22,894 nt of DNA. It comes from Acidimicrobiaceae bacterium (lineage in GTDB: Bacteria; Actinomycetota; Acidimicrobiia; Acidimicrobiales; Ilumatobacteraceae). The notes under the pieces are model-generated. The model worked only from the letters and a program-made list of their open reading frames with translations, was not told the DNA's origin and ran no database searches. A program made the translations under genes and the position numbers. Below are positions 22,494 to 22,894 of this stretch, in pieces. The DNA is taken from NCBI GenBank assembly GCA_947487095.1, contig CANKVI010000006.1, positions 1-22,894 on the forward strand. The letters run 5' to 3'. How positions within the stretch are numbered: the stretch's first letter is position 1; each line of letters starts with the position of its first letter.

Positions 22494-22894
22494 ATTTCAC
22501 CTCGTCTTGCGTCATACCCGGTGAAACAACTGCGGTTTTTCCTGCACGTGAAACTTCAACAAAAGTCTGTCCAGGCGTCAACTTGATGATGCCACCAGCA
22601 GAGTCCTTTAGTTCAAATGGCTTCAAACGATCTGTTCGCGACCATGTGCCCTCGTACACAACACCGTTCGTGAATACATAGGCTTTGCCCGATCCGAGCG
22701 TTTTTGATGTCGGGCTGTACGTGTTGGTGTATTCAACTTCCAAAACAATCACGTTTGGAACCGACAACGCAACATCAGCAGGGTCGACAACGACAGTGCC
22801 ATCTTGAGTGCGCACCCATTCCTTTGCGGCCGCGTCCCAGTCCCACTGCACCTTGACACCATCCATTGACACCTTTAAGCCAAGGGCTTCCTTT
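22486..22894 (-). CDS. DUF3048 family protein, C-terminal part (cut by right window edge)
   Basis: The frame is open to the right edge (reading KEALGLK before VSMDGVKVQW), so GTG or Met codons near 22872 and 22866 are internal and the gene continues outside the window. About 135 C-terminal residues are visible. They resemble the C-terminal domain of DUF3048 (YerB-like) proteins: VKVQWDWDAAAKEWVRTQDG, then PNVIVLEVEYTNTY, then GSGKAYVFTNG, then YEGTWSR, then IKLTPGQTFVEV. Such proteins are usually secreted or lipid-anchored in Gram-positive bacteria and their function is unknown. The N-terminal half and any signal peptide are not visible here. A hairpin overlaps its stop. Confidence 0.75.
   Translation of the reverse strand, partial: KEALGLKVSMDGVKVQWDWDAAAKEWVRTQDGTVVVDPADVALSVPNVIVLEVEYTNTYSPTSKTLGSGKAYVFTNGVVYEGTWSRTDRLKPFELKDSAGGIIKLTPGQTFVEVSRAGKTAVVSPGMTQDEVKFP

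Noticed and set aside
22486..22872. A complete small gene starting at GTG 22872
   Set aside because: The frame is open to the window edge and the protein resembles only the C-terminal domain of DUF3048 proteins, so it is a truncated view of a longer gene.
1..22894. tRNA, rRNA, CRISPR arrays, insertion sequences, prophage or riboswitch
   Set aside because: The minus-strand genes fill almost all of the window and no gap exceeds 66 bases. I saw no regularly spaced repeats, transposase or integrase motifs, or room for a structured RNA outside coding sequence.

Overview
The window carries 23 genes, all on the minus strand: 21 complete and one cut off at each edge. Nearly all are recognisable bacterial housekeeping genes. 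The layout points to an actinobacterium. The gene order (pdxS-pdxT-yebC-ruvC-ruvA-ruvB-yajC-secD-secF-rel-hisS-aspS-rarA-alaS-ruvX-mltG-aroE-aroC) is collinear with the Mycobacterium tuberculosis Rv2606c-Rv2540c region, but the genes between are largely missing. The base composition is close to half GC, which is low for the phylum. Together with the compactness this suggests a streamlined, possibly aquatic, Acidimicrobiia-type genome. That placement is inference from order and composition, not from a marker-gene tree.

Reading in the direction of transcription, from high to low coordinates: the C-terminal end of a DUF3048-family protein (22486-22894), then the PLP synthase pair pdxS-pdxT, the YebC/TACO1 regulator, a BCP-type peroxiredoxin, and the Holliday-junction genes ruvC-ruvA-ruvB. 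The queuosine tRNA genes queA and tgt follow, then the Sec accessory genes yajC-secD-secF and the bifunctional (p)ppGpp enzyme rel. After those come hisS and aspS, the replication-fork ATPase rarA, a small membrane-anchored protein, alaS, ruvX and the lytic transglycosylase mltG. The shikimate genes aroE and aroC (start only) end the window.

Packing is extreme. Nine junctions overlap, by 1 to 14 bases. The other gaps are 1 to 66 bases, so no gene-free stretch approaches 300 bases. I found no convincing strong terminator or promoter, and no tRNA, rRNA, CRISPR array or mobile element. Nine of the 22 visible starts are GTG or TTG. The whole window may be read as one or a few long transcripts with widespread translational coupling.

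I did not find a clearly new system. The points most worth a second look are: the bcp gene embedded between yebC and ruvC; sequence features suggesting a non-discriminating AspRS with an unusual motif 2 loop; a Thr/Pro/Val-rich insert in the exported part of SecD; a small inverted repeat over the yajC start; and several starts that automatic callers would probably misplace (ruvX, tgt, ruvA, queA).
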